Positions 9,901 through 17,042 of a stretch of DNA of 33,762 nucleotides are shown here, one piece after another. The position numbers and the translations under genes were made by a program. The DNA is taken from contig JAFWGH010000164.1 of assembly GCA_017512465.1 (NCBI GenBank), positions 1 to 33,762 of the forward strand, written 5' to 3'. This DNA is from Clostridia bacterium. GTDB lineage: Bacteria > Bacillota > Clostridia > Oscillospirales > Acutalibacteraceae. Within the stretch, counting starts at the first letter, position 1; every line of letters starts with the position of its first letter. The notes below the pieces were generated by a model. That model saw nothing but the letters and a program-made list of their open reading frames with translations, was not told the origin of the DNA and searched no databases.

Positions 9901-12247
9901 TATCGGAATTAAAGTCACTGTCGTGGTACGCACCCTTGTAATTAAGAAGCTGCGTATGGTCGCTCAACTTGTTATGGGATAAATCGATGTAGTTGAGGAA
10001 ATCCGAAGCAAAAGCGGGGTTCGGGTCCTCAATTTGGTTATTATTGAGCTCAATATGCTCGATATGCGTCATGCCCGACAGCGGCGAGATATCAATGAGC
10101 GCATTGGAATTCGCATAAAACAGCTTTAGTGAGGTGAATTTTGCAATCGGGCTGAGTGTGGTCATGTCATTTGAAGAAAGGTTCAAATAGTGCAAACAAT
10201 TAAACTTTGCACTCGCAAGGCATGACAGATTGCCGAGCTTTGTCGCCGTATTTAAATTCAAATGCACAATTGTGGCGGGACATTTCGCAATCACATCCGC
10301 AATGTTATCGGAAGTGATTTTTGAAGTGCCCGACAAATCGAGATAGTTTAGCCCTGTCAGTTTTGTTAAATCCGAGTAATCGGAAATGTTTTTGCGCGTG
10401 CTGTCACTGCTCCAATACATCAGTGAAACACGCCGCATGGCATATGTATCCAATTGATTTGCCGCCAAGCCCGTAGAGTTTTTCACACCGTCCAAAATTG
10501 TGGAGTTGGTGAAGCTGACAGCGGAGGCGCTCGCAAAGGGGCTGGTGGAAAGGCTTGACATTCTGCTAAACAGATATTCCAAATTCATCACTTTGAAAGT
10601 GGAGCCTTTTTCGTAAGCGACCGGGTGGAGCGACTGTGAATTCGCACCGCAAGAGAGCGTATTGCCGCTCAAATTCATCAAATATTCAATCTCGTATTGG
10701 TACTGTGCCGGTGTCCAATCCCAGCCCTTCACATTTTTGATGTAAGACATGAAGGAGGCAATCATACCTGCTGCGGCAGGCGTTGCCATGGAAGTACCGT
10801 TTTTCTTTTCATATTCATTGGTGGGGAAGGAGAGTGCGTTGCCCGATTCATCCTTAACAACACCCTTTAAGGAATAAATGCTTGTGCCGGGCGCGGTGAC
10901 TTTATAGAAAGTACCCGTGGTGTCATAGTTGGAAAAAGTAGCCAACTTGTCGCTGCTTGAGCTGCCCGCAAGCGCCATAACGCCCATCACGCAGGATGCT
11001 GCGGAGGGGAAGTGCAACTTTTCGGTGGTATCGAAGCTGTCATTACCGGCAGCGCAGACAATTAAACTGGTGGAGGAAACATTTTGATAGGTGCGGTAGG
11101 TCGTGTAGTCAAAATTATAGCCGCCGAGGCTCATGCTGATAATGTCCGCACCGTATTCCTTCGCCTTGTTTAAGCTGGTAATAATCTCGGATGAATAAAA
11201 ATTACCCAGCTTATTATCACGGTCTGCTTTGAGCACCATGAGCTTACACTTCGGAGCGGTACCGATACCGCCGACTGTGTTGTTACCGTTCATGGCAATG
11301 GTGCCGCAGCAGTGAGAGCCGTGACCGTGCGTATCGTTGGAAGCATCATTTTTGTAAATGTTTTTGCTTTGGTATGCAAAATAGCCGCACTCGTTGTTGC
11401 TGCCTGTCCACAGATTATCTATAATATCTTCGTGCGCTGTGTTACAGCCGGTATCGATAACTGCGACTTTTACACCCTGTCCCATACCGTAGCCGGTAGA
11501 GGAATCGGCATAATTCGACCAGGCGGAGGAGACCTTACAATAGTCAAACCACCACTTTAAATTGCTTGTGTAGCCGGTTGTGGAAAACGCCGGCGGTTCC
11601 GAATAGGAAGCCGGTGCTTCCGGCGTTTCGATAACGGTTTCCGGTTCACTTTGTGTAACACTCGGTGCGGTTTGCTCTGTCGGCTCCGAGGGCGCGGTTG
11701 TTTGCTCATTTGAAAGTGTTACACCGCTTTCCTCATCCGATTCCTCGCACACTTCATACTTGAAGTTCGGTTGTGCATTAAACACTTCTTCTCTTTCATT
11801 GAGCTCATCACAAAGAGAAATAATATCATCTTGCGAGGTACTCATAAAGTAAGTGGTAATCACACCCTCACCGCCTCCGAGAGACGATATGGAAGCGCTT
11901 TCATCTTCACTTACTTCGGTAGTGTTTAACACCCTTTCGAGTTTTAAATTAAATTCATCCTCGAATGAGCTAAGGGATGCTGCAGCCGTTTCGGTGGAGG
12001 AGGTGATTTCCAATATCAACTCGTGCGGTGCATAATCATCGGCATCCGCTTCATGGTAATCAAAGCCTTCATGTGCGGCAAACTGTGCTAAATCATCGCT
12101 TTGAATTTGTGCATCCGTTTTGCCTTGATTCACGGCATCGGGGTGCGCAATAGCATAGCTTTGCCCTACGGCTGTGGTGATGTAAGTGGTACACATCATC
12201 ACAGCGAGCACAATCGCTAATGCCTTTTTAAAAAGATTCTGTTTCAT
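3947..12247 (-). CDS. Giant secreted subtilisin-like protease with LRRs and Cys/His module arrays
   Basis: A 2766 aa extracellular S8-family serine protease. Order: signal peptide 1-31; propeptide-like region about 45-170; Ser/Thr/Pro/Glu-rich linker about 170-225; peptidase domain about 245-530 with Asp265 (VIDTG), His309 (HGSHCCG), oxyanion Asn402 (AAGN) and Ser486 (GTSMATP), so the triad is complete; leucine-rich repeats about 630-770; Ig-like beta domains about 830-1500; a helical, FIVAR-like stretch about 1530-1700; Cys/His modules about 1700-1812; a beta-rich region about 1817-2020 of possible cohesin type; a repeat resembling the Listeria/Bacteroides InlB type about 2045-2110; a second Cys/His array about 2115-2550; and a C-terminal beta domain. 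No LPXTG or transmembrane anchor is seen. The ATG follows AAGGAGTT. It starts 55 bp after a paralogous protease gene with no terminator between, so it is probably its operon partner. Its substrate is unknown. Confidence 0.93.
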   Translation of the reverse strand: MKQNLFKKALAIVLAVMMCTTYITTAVGQSYAIAHPDAVNQGKTDAQIQSDDLAQFAAHEGFDYHEADADDYAPHELILEITSSTETAAASLSSFEDEFNLKLERVLNTTEVSEDESASISSLGGGEGVITTYFMSTSQDDIISLCDELNEREEVFNAQPNFKYEVCEESDEESGVTLSNEQTTAPSEPTEQTAPSVTQSEPETVIETPEAPASYSEPPAFSTTGYTSNLKWWFDYCKVSSAWSNYADSSTGYGMGQGVKVAVIDTGCNTAHEDIIDNLWTGSNNECGYFAYQSKNIYKNDASNDTHGHGSHCCGTIAMNGNNTVGGIGTAPKCKLMVLKADRDNKLGNFYSSEIITSLNKAKEYGADIISMSLGGYNFDYTTYRTYQNVSSTSLIVCAAGNDSFDTTEKLHFPSAASCVMGVMALAGSSSSDKLATFSNYDTTGTFYKVTAPGTSIYSLKGVVKDESGNALSFPTNEYEKKNGTSMATPAAAGMIASFMSYIKNVKGWDWTPAQYQYEIEYLMNLSGNTLSCGANSQSLHPVAYEKGSTFKVMNLEYLFSRMSSLSTSPFASASAVSFTNSTILDGVKNSTGLAANQLDTYAMRRVSLMYWSSDSTRKNISDYSDLTKLTGLNYLDLSGTSKITSDNIADVIAKCPATIVHLNLNTATKLGNLSCLASAKFNCLHYLNLSSNDMTTLSPIAKFTSLKLFYANSNALIDISPLSGMTHIEHIELNNNQIEDPNPAFASDFLNYIDLSHNKLSDHTQLLNYKGAYHDSDFNSDTINFYVDYNNMTGLTTSVANSIKSTITANNTKNGKLFATTIEFTYSNQTAPTSTVPMTSFTLSDMTLSREALCSGNLNLNSITGFTAYPSNANQYNYLTWTCSEDGYFAADGTVLCSPEEITSCRTLTLTGTAPAASGATSTVTGTNSQTIKLTITAPEIYNAYLTDRVVATGRRAGVVVSVNQYTPRVYVKCTKSGTDTVVYGTMSSTNYASGQSKAGLFYVPESVTSTAGTYSVYVYPADSQNNYATTSNNDVSGKSTYPYKYAGSLYVKDGVASSTDTLNITADTKVNRYGQCAIFAANSGTTSSSLAKPEGDAGISTYTSQRKYVGSGSIYPSLGAGFFGKDYTGYPSAETGEASFFYTLGDFSGIETKIATVAPEVRAVEIRNATSYKTDGYVEYLVKTNTDATMLKAYSLGTTDDISSDVNHITTTFNSTAGTYATYNATYSYKLWSVKVPITSSKAMQPVTLTAADPLGDGSVTKTPATGIKFGGSQYYYPGEKSYIIMGNNLTFYPADDNGLSLADCCKDITYSVNNTDYFSVYSQTTGRVNIDTAKLLTDLEDTTTSYKQCVVTAKLESGASTTSSIYAYRPTAKNLSYDEERSVIAAGGTVYYSVITYGSDAIYVRDVSDKYSTPLLTLTLDDSDAYTTDIDENGHEFITWHFERSFAPGVTSLKTYVRSSYEYSSSFTANSATYTTKTVTRNLDSGDYSAWNAQTTRITPALLSKLQTDYNVPNDTYTERLENYNTILNNAVMDYTETQQSLIDNQTLALKQAIDALVGMSEYENAVAQYETLMSSANAKYCTPYLEQLINTEATDNNYMELSKTIAEEIYNVNELAAAYTTVINYLARLETRVPELLTDEEAPAIYGASSYAALKAFYQTMRSKIDNTEYAVKANLLNDYAQLKYLADYLHYHNYAQSVIAPTCTEAGYTLHYCAGCGNSYQTDEIPATGHTPTAIATLEPTCTEPGHTGGTECSVCHAVLEEPAQTPALGHNWGVWTVTTPATHTSKGVEMRLCLRNTAHKETREIPMISTLPHTKLGDATDYTIDISVADSSAGKYAGLVDVKLKIAVDYTQLDTDDEKALTMFNQVIAFDPNVLSTVSKAFKTRGTPNMQAMWDAVDTSPYGFVSGTGDWALEAVAVPTYEGAIASDCVSYSLDGSALTYFAPTQVAFVLLNGLSSGGYINYDEIDRPEFTVVHLYLALNGDYSLTDVRNAVRLVSDEDLQTSEAPDVMEYASFVSNKAESTGAVNRLDLQFSDDFYEKYDITFKWFTDGGEEQTTVVPTIEGRIPQDFTPDDYMVGDIQYSFTSWDRELAPATGATTYTAQYGSTDLGHDFVVISRQEPRCTAQGNIRYRCSRCSYQYTEYIDELGHDPITLPAVEPTCTEQGCTDGVGCSRCKAILVNQIPIPALGHSWIEWEITKNATCLEDGELVRYCSRDTSHQKVEVIPATGHTYEPTITAPTCTQQGYTTYTCSACRDTYIADYTEPLGHTPQVLEAVAPTCTETGLTEGSKCSVCKEILTEQQVVAALGHDYGEWTTTTPATCTEKGLETKVCSRDASHTLTREIAALGHSPQVLEAVAASCTESGLTEGSKCSVCKEILTAQQVVPALGHDYGNWAVTTPATCTEKGVETRFCARDTSHKETREIAALGHSPQVVEAVAPTCTETGLTEGSKCSVCKEILTAQQVVAALGHDYGEWSVTTPATCTEKGVKTRVCTRDANHTETEEIAMIAHSYSLHDQSPLDKTNGYAYYSCDVCGHFFLANYAGNKLVPGDEVESIEDAKQNSPLPAPFFNIFVSADHYDYATRGASLRISESAAYDKDFNTTQGMRFTASVKVPEGVDFKVGSAGNVITDFGFVYSQPAKIDSDMDNLVKDGENVYSMSVPSKNTGVFDGTNWQGVTYHEEDNTLTFNLVINVKAMNWERDYCARAYITYNFNGYQFTIYDDGYSEKAVSVIAQAVVQNPSEAPEAIDFCKHKILDHI
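4590..5885 (-). repeat. Second Cys/His module array (about 11 modules)
   Basis: Protein-level repeats of about 30-42 residues, each opening with a PTCTExG-like motif and mostly closing with LGH or TGH. Three kinds alternate: a (Y.C..C), b (G.KCSVCKxIL) and c (C.RDxxH). The order in the protein is a-b-c, then a-b-c-b-c-b-c, then a degenerate a. The three 243-bp units are its b-c portion. Confidence 0.85.
4698..5426 (-). repeat. Three tandem 243-bp repeats inside the giant protease gene
   Basis: The boundaries 4698, 4941, 5184 and 5427 fall at the same codon positions, giving three in-frame 81-codon units without indels. The units are mostly identical at DNA level, with scattered substitutions. 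Each encodes one CxxC module (CTETG..KCSVC..LGH) and one C..C-x4-H module (CTEKG..VCxRDxxH..LGH). Near-identity points to recent duplication by recombination or slippage. Confidence 0.95.
6805..7137 (-). repeat. First Cys/His module array (three modules)
   Basis: Three modules in the order a-b-c, of the same types as in the downstream array: CTEAG..YCAGC, CTEPG..ECSVC and HTSKG..LCLRNTAH. In the third the first Cys is replaced by His. It is separated from the second array by about 300 residues of unrelated beta-rich sequence. Confidence 0.85.
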
Positions 12248-12302
12248 AATTAACTCCTTCGCTTTCTTAGGGGTTTTTGCAAACAGGAATATATTTTTTG
12301 TA

Positions 12303-15300
12303 TTAGATATTATTTAAAATAATTGCTACATCATTAATACTTACGGTGTTATCCGCATCAATATCACACAGAACATTTGCGACAGAGTCAATAGTATAAG
12401 TGTAATTATCTGCAGTTAAGACAGTGGAAACATCTGCCACGCTGATAATGCCGTCACCATTAACATCACCGGCATTTGCGGCAAAATCAATGCTGTTTGC
12501 GCTATCAACATTATCATCCACTAAGGTATCACCGGTTACTGTGATGTTGCGGATATAGTAGGGAGCATAACCGGGTCTTTCAATTTTAATGGTGTAAACA
12601 CCGTTTGCAACGCCGCTAAAGCTGAATGTACCGGTTGCTGCCACGCCGCCCTTAATTTGCTGAACCTGCAAAACGGTATCATCTTCATTCAAAAGGCTGA
12701 CAGTGGTATCAAAATAGGAATTATACGCGGAAATAGTGCCGTAAACCGTGTTGCCGAAGGCTTCCGCCACATCGATGTCAAAGGAGCCTGATTTGGCACC
12801 GGAAGCACTGCCGGGTGTATTGTATGCGGTTGCGGTAATGGTATAGGAACCCGCTGTATCGAAACTAAAGGGCACCAGCCATTTAATAAAGCTATTGCCG
12901 TGTGCATCGCTAATGTTATAAGCGTATTTGCAATCACTGGTGTATTCACCGACTGTACCACCATTTTGGTCGCTCAACACAAGCTTTGCACAAGGCGCTG
13001 TGTATACAAGCGCGGTGTATGTGTTGCCTGTGGTGTAAATTGTGGTGGGATTGAGAATATTCGCATCTGCCACATAACCTTCTTTGACTGCGATATAGAA
13101 GGTGCGCACCTTACCGCTCTCAAGCGTAAGTGTTGCATAGGTGGAGCCGACGGCGCAGGGGATGACAAAGCCGTTTTCCACTCTGGCGACGGAAGTGTCT
13201 TTAATGCGAATACTGACAGCGGTTTTGTAATTTGCATTTGCCGGCGTTACACTGTAAGGAATTTTCTTTGCACCGCCTTCTAAATAAAGAGCCAGGTAGT
13301 TTTTATCACCTTCAAAACGAATGTCTTGTGCGGAGATTAACTTCTCTTCACCCTGCGGTGAAAGTACCAGTTTATATCCCATTGTTTCGGCAAAAATAGA
13401 GTTGGTTTCATGTAATTTTGCGATGTCTGCAAGCGTTTGCATCAACTTGCCCGCTCTGTAGTGGAACTGCTCATCCTTTTGTACATAGTTATAGCTCAAA
13501 TTGAGATAGTGCAGGGTGGAAGTGCTGCTGTCTAAATTCATAAAAGCTTCTAAGGATGTGATTTGATTGCCCTTGGCGCCCGACAGGAAATAGCGCTCAC
13601 CGAACATATCGGTAAAGTTCGGATTGTAATTGCCGAAATAAGCTTCGTTTAATTCTGTTAAACCGATAATCGGGAAGGGGTCGCTAATTAAATTGCCGGG
13701 GGCGTAAAGCTGAATCAATCCGCTCAATTGAGAAACAGCGGAAATATCTTTGATTTGGTTGCAGGCAATATTGAGGTCTGCAAGCATACTCAAAGCCGGC
13801 AATCCGGAAATATCCTTGATGGCATTGCCCGAAACATTTAAGTTGGAAAGATAGCCGTCATAATCTTTCAAGAAATTTAAATTAGTTAAGTTGTTATTGG
13901 ATAAATCAATGGAAACAACCTTATCATGTAAGTTAGCAAACAATGCCGCGGCATCCTCATCATCCATATCGGTGCCGGACAAATTAATATATGTTAAAGA
14001 AGGAAGGGAGGCGATAGCTGCATATTGCTTAAAGGATGTGTTTTTTAAATCCAGATAAGTCACACATTCTAAATCATAATTAGTAAGGCGGTAGGAGGTA
14101 TCTACATGCAACGCATCACAAATCGCTCTGTAAACAATTCTATCTGTAAAGGTGGCTTGCTCGGCAGCAGCGCACTGCTCGCCTAACATGGTATAGGGAG
14201 TTGCTTTCTTTACGCATGCGGCGGAGCTGTCCATAAACAAATGCACCATTTCGCCGGCTGCATCAATGATAGCGCGGCGCGCTTCGGCAGGTGTTGCATT
14301 CGGATGTTCGGAAACATATAAAGCGGCAAGACCCGCCATAAACGGTGTTGCCATAGAGGTGCCGCCCATGGAAACATAGCCGGTATTGCTGGAAGCGGAA
14401 ATGGAATAAATATTGGAGCCGGGTGCAGCTACCTGGTAGTATCTGCCGCTTAAATCATAGTTACTGTATGAAGCAAGCGTGTTAGCGGAAGAACCTGTAC
14501 CGAGCGCCATAACACCAATGACCGCAGCGGAAGCGGAGGGGAAGTGAAGCGCTTGCTCGGTGCTGTAGCCTTCGTTACCTGCAGCACACAGTATAACTGC
14601 GCTAAAGGAAGCCCTGGCAAGTGCTTTTTCCATATTTAAACTAAAGGAATAGCCGCCCAAACTCATGCTGATAACATCGGCGCCGTTGGCAACCGCATAT
14701 TCCAAGCTCTTAATTAAATTAGCATTGGTGAAATAACCGGTGGAACTGGTCACGGCGTTACATGCCATGATTTGTGCTTTCGGTGCAACACCGACAAGAC
14801 CGCCGTTATTTGCTTCCATAGCAATAATGCCGGCACAGTGAGAACCGTGAGACGGACCATCGGGAAGCTTACCGTAAATATCATGATTATTAAATTCTGC
14901 ATTGTAACCGTGGTTGCCTTCGGCATCGCTCCACAGTCTGCCTTTGATTTCGTTATGATCAAAGTTTAAACCGTTATCAATAACGCAAACAAGTGCGCCT
15001 TCACCGAGGGTTTCATAGCGTTGCCATGCACCGCTCATATTCATATTATCAAAATACCATTTTTGGTAACTTCTGTAAGAAGAGGAACCGGAGATTTCCG
15101 AAGGCATAACAAAACTTTCGGGTGCATATGTATAATTAGGTTCACAATCTTGCACTTCCGGCATCTGACTGAGTGCTTGACACATTTCATAAACCGTTGC
15201 TTTAGAAGCATCAAACCCGGCTCTGTAAAGAGTTTCGGTATCGCTGCTTTCGGAATAGGCTCTTGCATTGTCTTGCAAAGCGGTTTGCTCGATGGATTCG

Positions 15301-15569
15301 AGTATTTCCACACCAAATTCCGATTTTACTTCATTTAGCGTGTTTGTTGTATTATCTTCACCGGAAAGTGTAAACAACAATTCACCAGGAACATAGTCGT
15401 TACCCTTTTCAAAATCGGCATTTTCGCCTTGCGCTTGAAGATAATTTTCATAGTCTTGATTGACAATGTCTTCTACCGTGCGGCTGTCTTCCGCAAAAGC
15501 AAACGGAAGAGAAGTGATGAGCATTGCTATCACAACACACACAGCGATGCATTTAAATAATTTTTTCAT
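12303..15569 (-). CDS. Secreted subtilisin-like protease with LRRs and C-terminal dockerin
   Basis: A 1088 aa extracellular S8-family serine protease. Signal peptide 1-26 (ends FAFA); propeptide-like region about 45-155 (DYVPGELLF..); peptidase domain about 185-440 with Asp198 (VIDNG), His241 (HGSHCAG), Asn332 (AAGN) and Ser405 (GTSMATP); leucine-rich repeats about 497-647; Ig-like (Big2-like) domain about 775-830; a carboxypeptidase-regulatory-like beta domain about 940-1025; and a dockerin from about 1034 with two calcium-loop motifs, DVNGDGIISVADV (from Asp1035) and DIDADNTVSINDV (from Asp1069). The dockerin implies attachment to a cohesin-bearing protein. GGAGG precedes the ATG. It is the first gene of a likely two-gene operon with the giant paralogue downstream; propeptide, catalytic domain and LRRs correspond, which suggests tandem duplication and later divergence of the C-termini. 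Confidence 0.95.
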   Translation of the reverse strand: MKKLFKCIAVCVVIAMLITSLPFAFAEDSRTVEDIVNQDYENYLQAQGENADFEKGNDYVPGELLFTLSGEDNTTNTLNEVKSEFGVEILESIEQTALQDNARAYSESSDTETLYRAGFDASKATVYEMCQALSQMPEVQDCEPNYTYAPESFVMPSEISGSSSYRSYQKWYFDNMNMSGAWQRYETLGEGALVCVIDNGLNFDHNEIKGRLWSDAEGNHGYNAEFNNHDIYGKLPDGPSHGSHCAGIIAMEANNGGLVGVAPKAQIMACNAVTSSTGYFTNANLIKSLEYAVANGADVISMSLGGYSFSLNMEKALARASFSAVILCAAGNEGYSTEQALHFPSASAAVIGVMALGTGSSANTLASYSNYDLSGRYYQVAAPGSNIYSISASSNTGYVSMGGTSMATPFMAGLAALYVSEHPNATPAEARRAIIDAAGEMVHLFMDSSAACVKKATPYTMLGEQCAAAEQATFTDRIVYRAICDALHVDTSYRLTNYDLECVTYLDLKNTSFKQYAAIASLPSLTYINLSGTDMDDEDAAALFANLHDKVVSIDLSNNNLTNLNFLKDYDGYLSNLNVSGNAIKDISGLPALSMLADLNIACNQIKDISAVSQLSGLIQLYAPGNLISDPFPIIGLTELNEAYFGNYNPNFTDMFGERYFLSGAKGNQITSLEAFMNLDSSTSTLHYLNLSYNYVQKDEQFHYRAGKLMQTLADIAKLHETNSIFAETMGYKLVLSPQGEEKLISAQDIRFEGDKNYLALYLEGGAKKIPYSVTPANANYKTAVSIRIKDTSVARVENGFVIPCAVGSTYATLTLESGKVRTFYIAVKEGYVADANILNPTTIYTTGNTYTALVYTAPCAKLVLSDQNGGTVGEYTSDCKYAYNISDAHGNSFIKWLVPFSFDTAGSYTITATAYNTPGSASGAKSGSFDIDVAEAFGNTVYGTISAYNSYFDTTVSLLNEDDTVLQVQQIKGGVAATGTFSFSGVANGVYTIKIERPGYAPYYIRNITVTGDTLVDDNVDSANSIDFAANAGDVNGDGIISVADVSTVLTADNYTYTIDSVANVLCDIDADNTVSINDVAIILNNI

Positions 15570-15600
15570 GACGCGCCTCCTAAACTAATATTCTATTTTT

Positions 15601-15629
15601 ATTATATCATATGGAAAAATCTTCTACAA
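15601..15629 (-). promoter_or_regulatory. Promoter for the protease pair
   Basis: Minus-strand TTGTAG (plus 15624-15629), a 17-bp spacer and a perfect TATAAT (plus 15601-15606), 31 bp upstream of the first protease ATG. The region between this gene and the divergent M23 gene is only 115 bp, so control of both transcripts lies within it. No clear operator was seen. Confidence 0.65.
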
Positions 15630-15684
15630 TAAAAGTTTAAAATTTTAAAGATGTAATATTATATGAATTTGCGGGAGAATATTT

Positions 15685-16392
15685 ATGCAAAATGATAAAA
15701 AAAGAAAGTTTTCTATCTTAAAACTCTTAGTGGTACAGGCAGTGGTAGTCGGCATCATTTTCGCCGTTCTTTTCGCCGTGAAAAAAGTATCACCCGAAGA
15801 GTATAACAGCGTGGCAAAACACTATGTGGATGTAGCGGAAAATGAGGGGGGCTCTTTGTCCTCCGCAAAAGAAGCCTGGAGCAAAATCAAAGCCTTTTTT
15901 GTGGATGAAAAAAGCGACACGCAAACCGAAAATATCGGCGGTAAAGATGAGGATGCAAACGGCAACCGATATCCCGATAATTGCACAGCGGCAAAGTATG
16001 TCATTTCCGATAATATTTGCCGCCCTGCGCAGGGAAAAATCACCTCGCCCTTCGGGTATAGAATTAATCCCGTGAGCTGGAAACTAAGCTTTCACACCGG
16101 CATCGATATCGGCGCAAAATCCGGCGATGCGGTGAAGGCTGCATATTACGGTATGGTTGAAAGCACGGGGGAAGATGATGTTTTCGGAAGATTTGTTAAA
16201 ATCAATCACGGAAACGGTATAGAAACATTTTATGCGCATTGCTCTAAAATCCTTGTCAATACCGGGGACATGGTTGACAGCGGCGATGTTATTGCCTTAG
16301 TTGGTTCTACCGGATGGTCAACCGGTCCGCATCTGCATTTCAGTATTATTATTGACGGGTTATACTGTAACCCCGCTTATGTAATCAAATGA
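15685..16392 (+). CDS. M23/LytM-domain membrane protein, SpoIVFA-like
   Basis: A 235 aa protein with one N-terminal transmembrane segment (about 13-32), a linker to about residue 110, and a C-terminal LytM/M23 domain. The zinc-ligand pattern is complete: His137 and Asp141 in FHTGIDIG, and His216/His218 in GPHLHF. It overlaps by 4 nt (ATGA) a gene for an M50 protease resembling SpoIVFB. In Bacillus the same arrangement is spoIVFA-spoIVFB, where SpoIVFA anchors and inhibits the SpoIVFB protease in the outer forespore membrane, so the same role is inferred. An alternative is a true cell-wall endopeptidase, which the intact ligands would permit. Confidence 0.8.
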   Translation: MQNDKKRKFSILKLLVVQAVVVGIIFAVLFAVKKVSPEEYNSVAKHYVDVAENEGGSLSSAKEAWSKIKAFFVDEKSDTQTENIGGKDEDANGNRYPDNCTAAKYVISDNICRPAQGKITSPFGYRINPVSWKLSFHTGIDIGAKSGDAVKAAYYGMVESTGEDDVFGRFVKINHGNGIETFYAHCSKILVNTGDMVDSGDVIALVGSTGWSTGPHLHFSIIIDGLYCNPAYVIK

Positions 16393-16994
16393 GTTTTTAT
16401 TTCGGCAACACAAAAATCACCGTCACTTTTTTGTTTTGTGCATTGCTCGGCTTTTTAATCGCATTTGACCGGCATTACATTTTGTATGCTTTTATCATGG
16501 TGTGCGCACATGAAGGCGCGCACCTTTTGGCTATGAAAATGTGTGCTCTACAGGTAGATGCGGTAATATTGGAACCCTTCGGCATTATTATCTGCAAACG
16601 CGATACACCGGAAAGGCTCTCTCGGAGGCTCGCGGTGATTACGGCAGGCTGCATGGCAAATGCGTTACTTTCAGCCGTATTTTTTCTTTGGTATATCCTC
16701 TCGAATAAAACAATGATTTTAGAGCTGACAGCTGTTAACGGCAGCATTTTTATCATCAACGCTTTGCCGGTACTCGGATTGGATGGCGGGCAGGCGGTTT
16801 ATGAAATATTAAAGTGGAAAAAAGGGGAAAGAATCGCACTGAAAACCGCGAAAACAGTCTCTTTTTGTACGGCGGGAGTATTGTTTGTATTCGGTGTGAT
16901 AATATGCCTTAAGGTAAGATTTAATCCTTCTATTTGTTTGCTTTCTCTCTTTCTTCTCATTCAAACAAGCTTGAATCGAGTGAAATACGATTGA
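16389..16994 (+). CDS. spoIVFB: Site-2-type M50 metalloprotease, SpoIVFB-like
   Basis: A 201 aa polytopic intramembrane zinc protease. The zinc-binding HExxH is His41-Glu42-Gly-Ala-His45 inside a hydrophobic segment, and the third ligand is Asp132 in LPVLGLDGGQ. About five to six hydrophobic segments fit the SpoIVFB architecture. In sporulation SpoIVFB cleaves pro-sigma-K in the mother cell. It is translationally coupled to the upstream M23 gene and followed by the radical SAM/DUF2344 pair, an order common in Clostridia. The sigma-K role is inferred from family and context; no sigK is in this window. Confidence 0.85.
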   Translation: MSFYFGNTKITVTFLFCALLGFLIAFDRHYILYAFIMVCAHEGAHLLAMKMCALQVDAVILEPFGIIICKRDTPERLSRRLAVITAGCMANALLSAVFFLWYILSNKTMILELTAVNGSIFIINALPVLGLDGGQAVYEILKWKKGERIALKTAKTVSFCTAGVLFVFGVIICLKVRFNPSICLLSLFLLIQTSLNRVKYD

Positions 16995-17019
16995 AAACAC
17001 GATGAAAATATTGTATAAT
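16991..17019 (+). promoter_or_regulatory. Promoter for the radical SAM-DUF2344 pair
   Basis: TTGAAA (16991-16996), a 17-bp spacer and a perfect TATAAT (17014-17019), 23 bp before the ATG. It overlaps the end of the SpoIVFB-like gene, so this pair can be transcribed independently of sporulation control. Confidence 0.75.
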
Positions 17020-17042
17020 TATTTATTATTTTGGAGAGTGTT

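Noticed and set aside
12303..12470. The dockerin as evidence of a cellulosome locus
   Set aside because: No glycoside hydrolase or scaffoldin gene is present in the window; the only dockerin is on a protease, so no claim on cellulose degradation is made.
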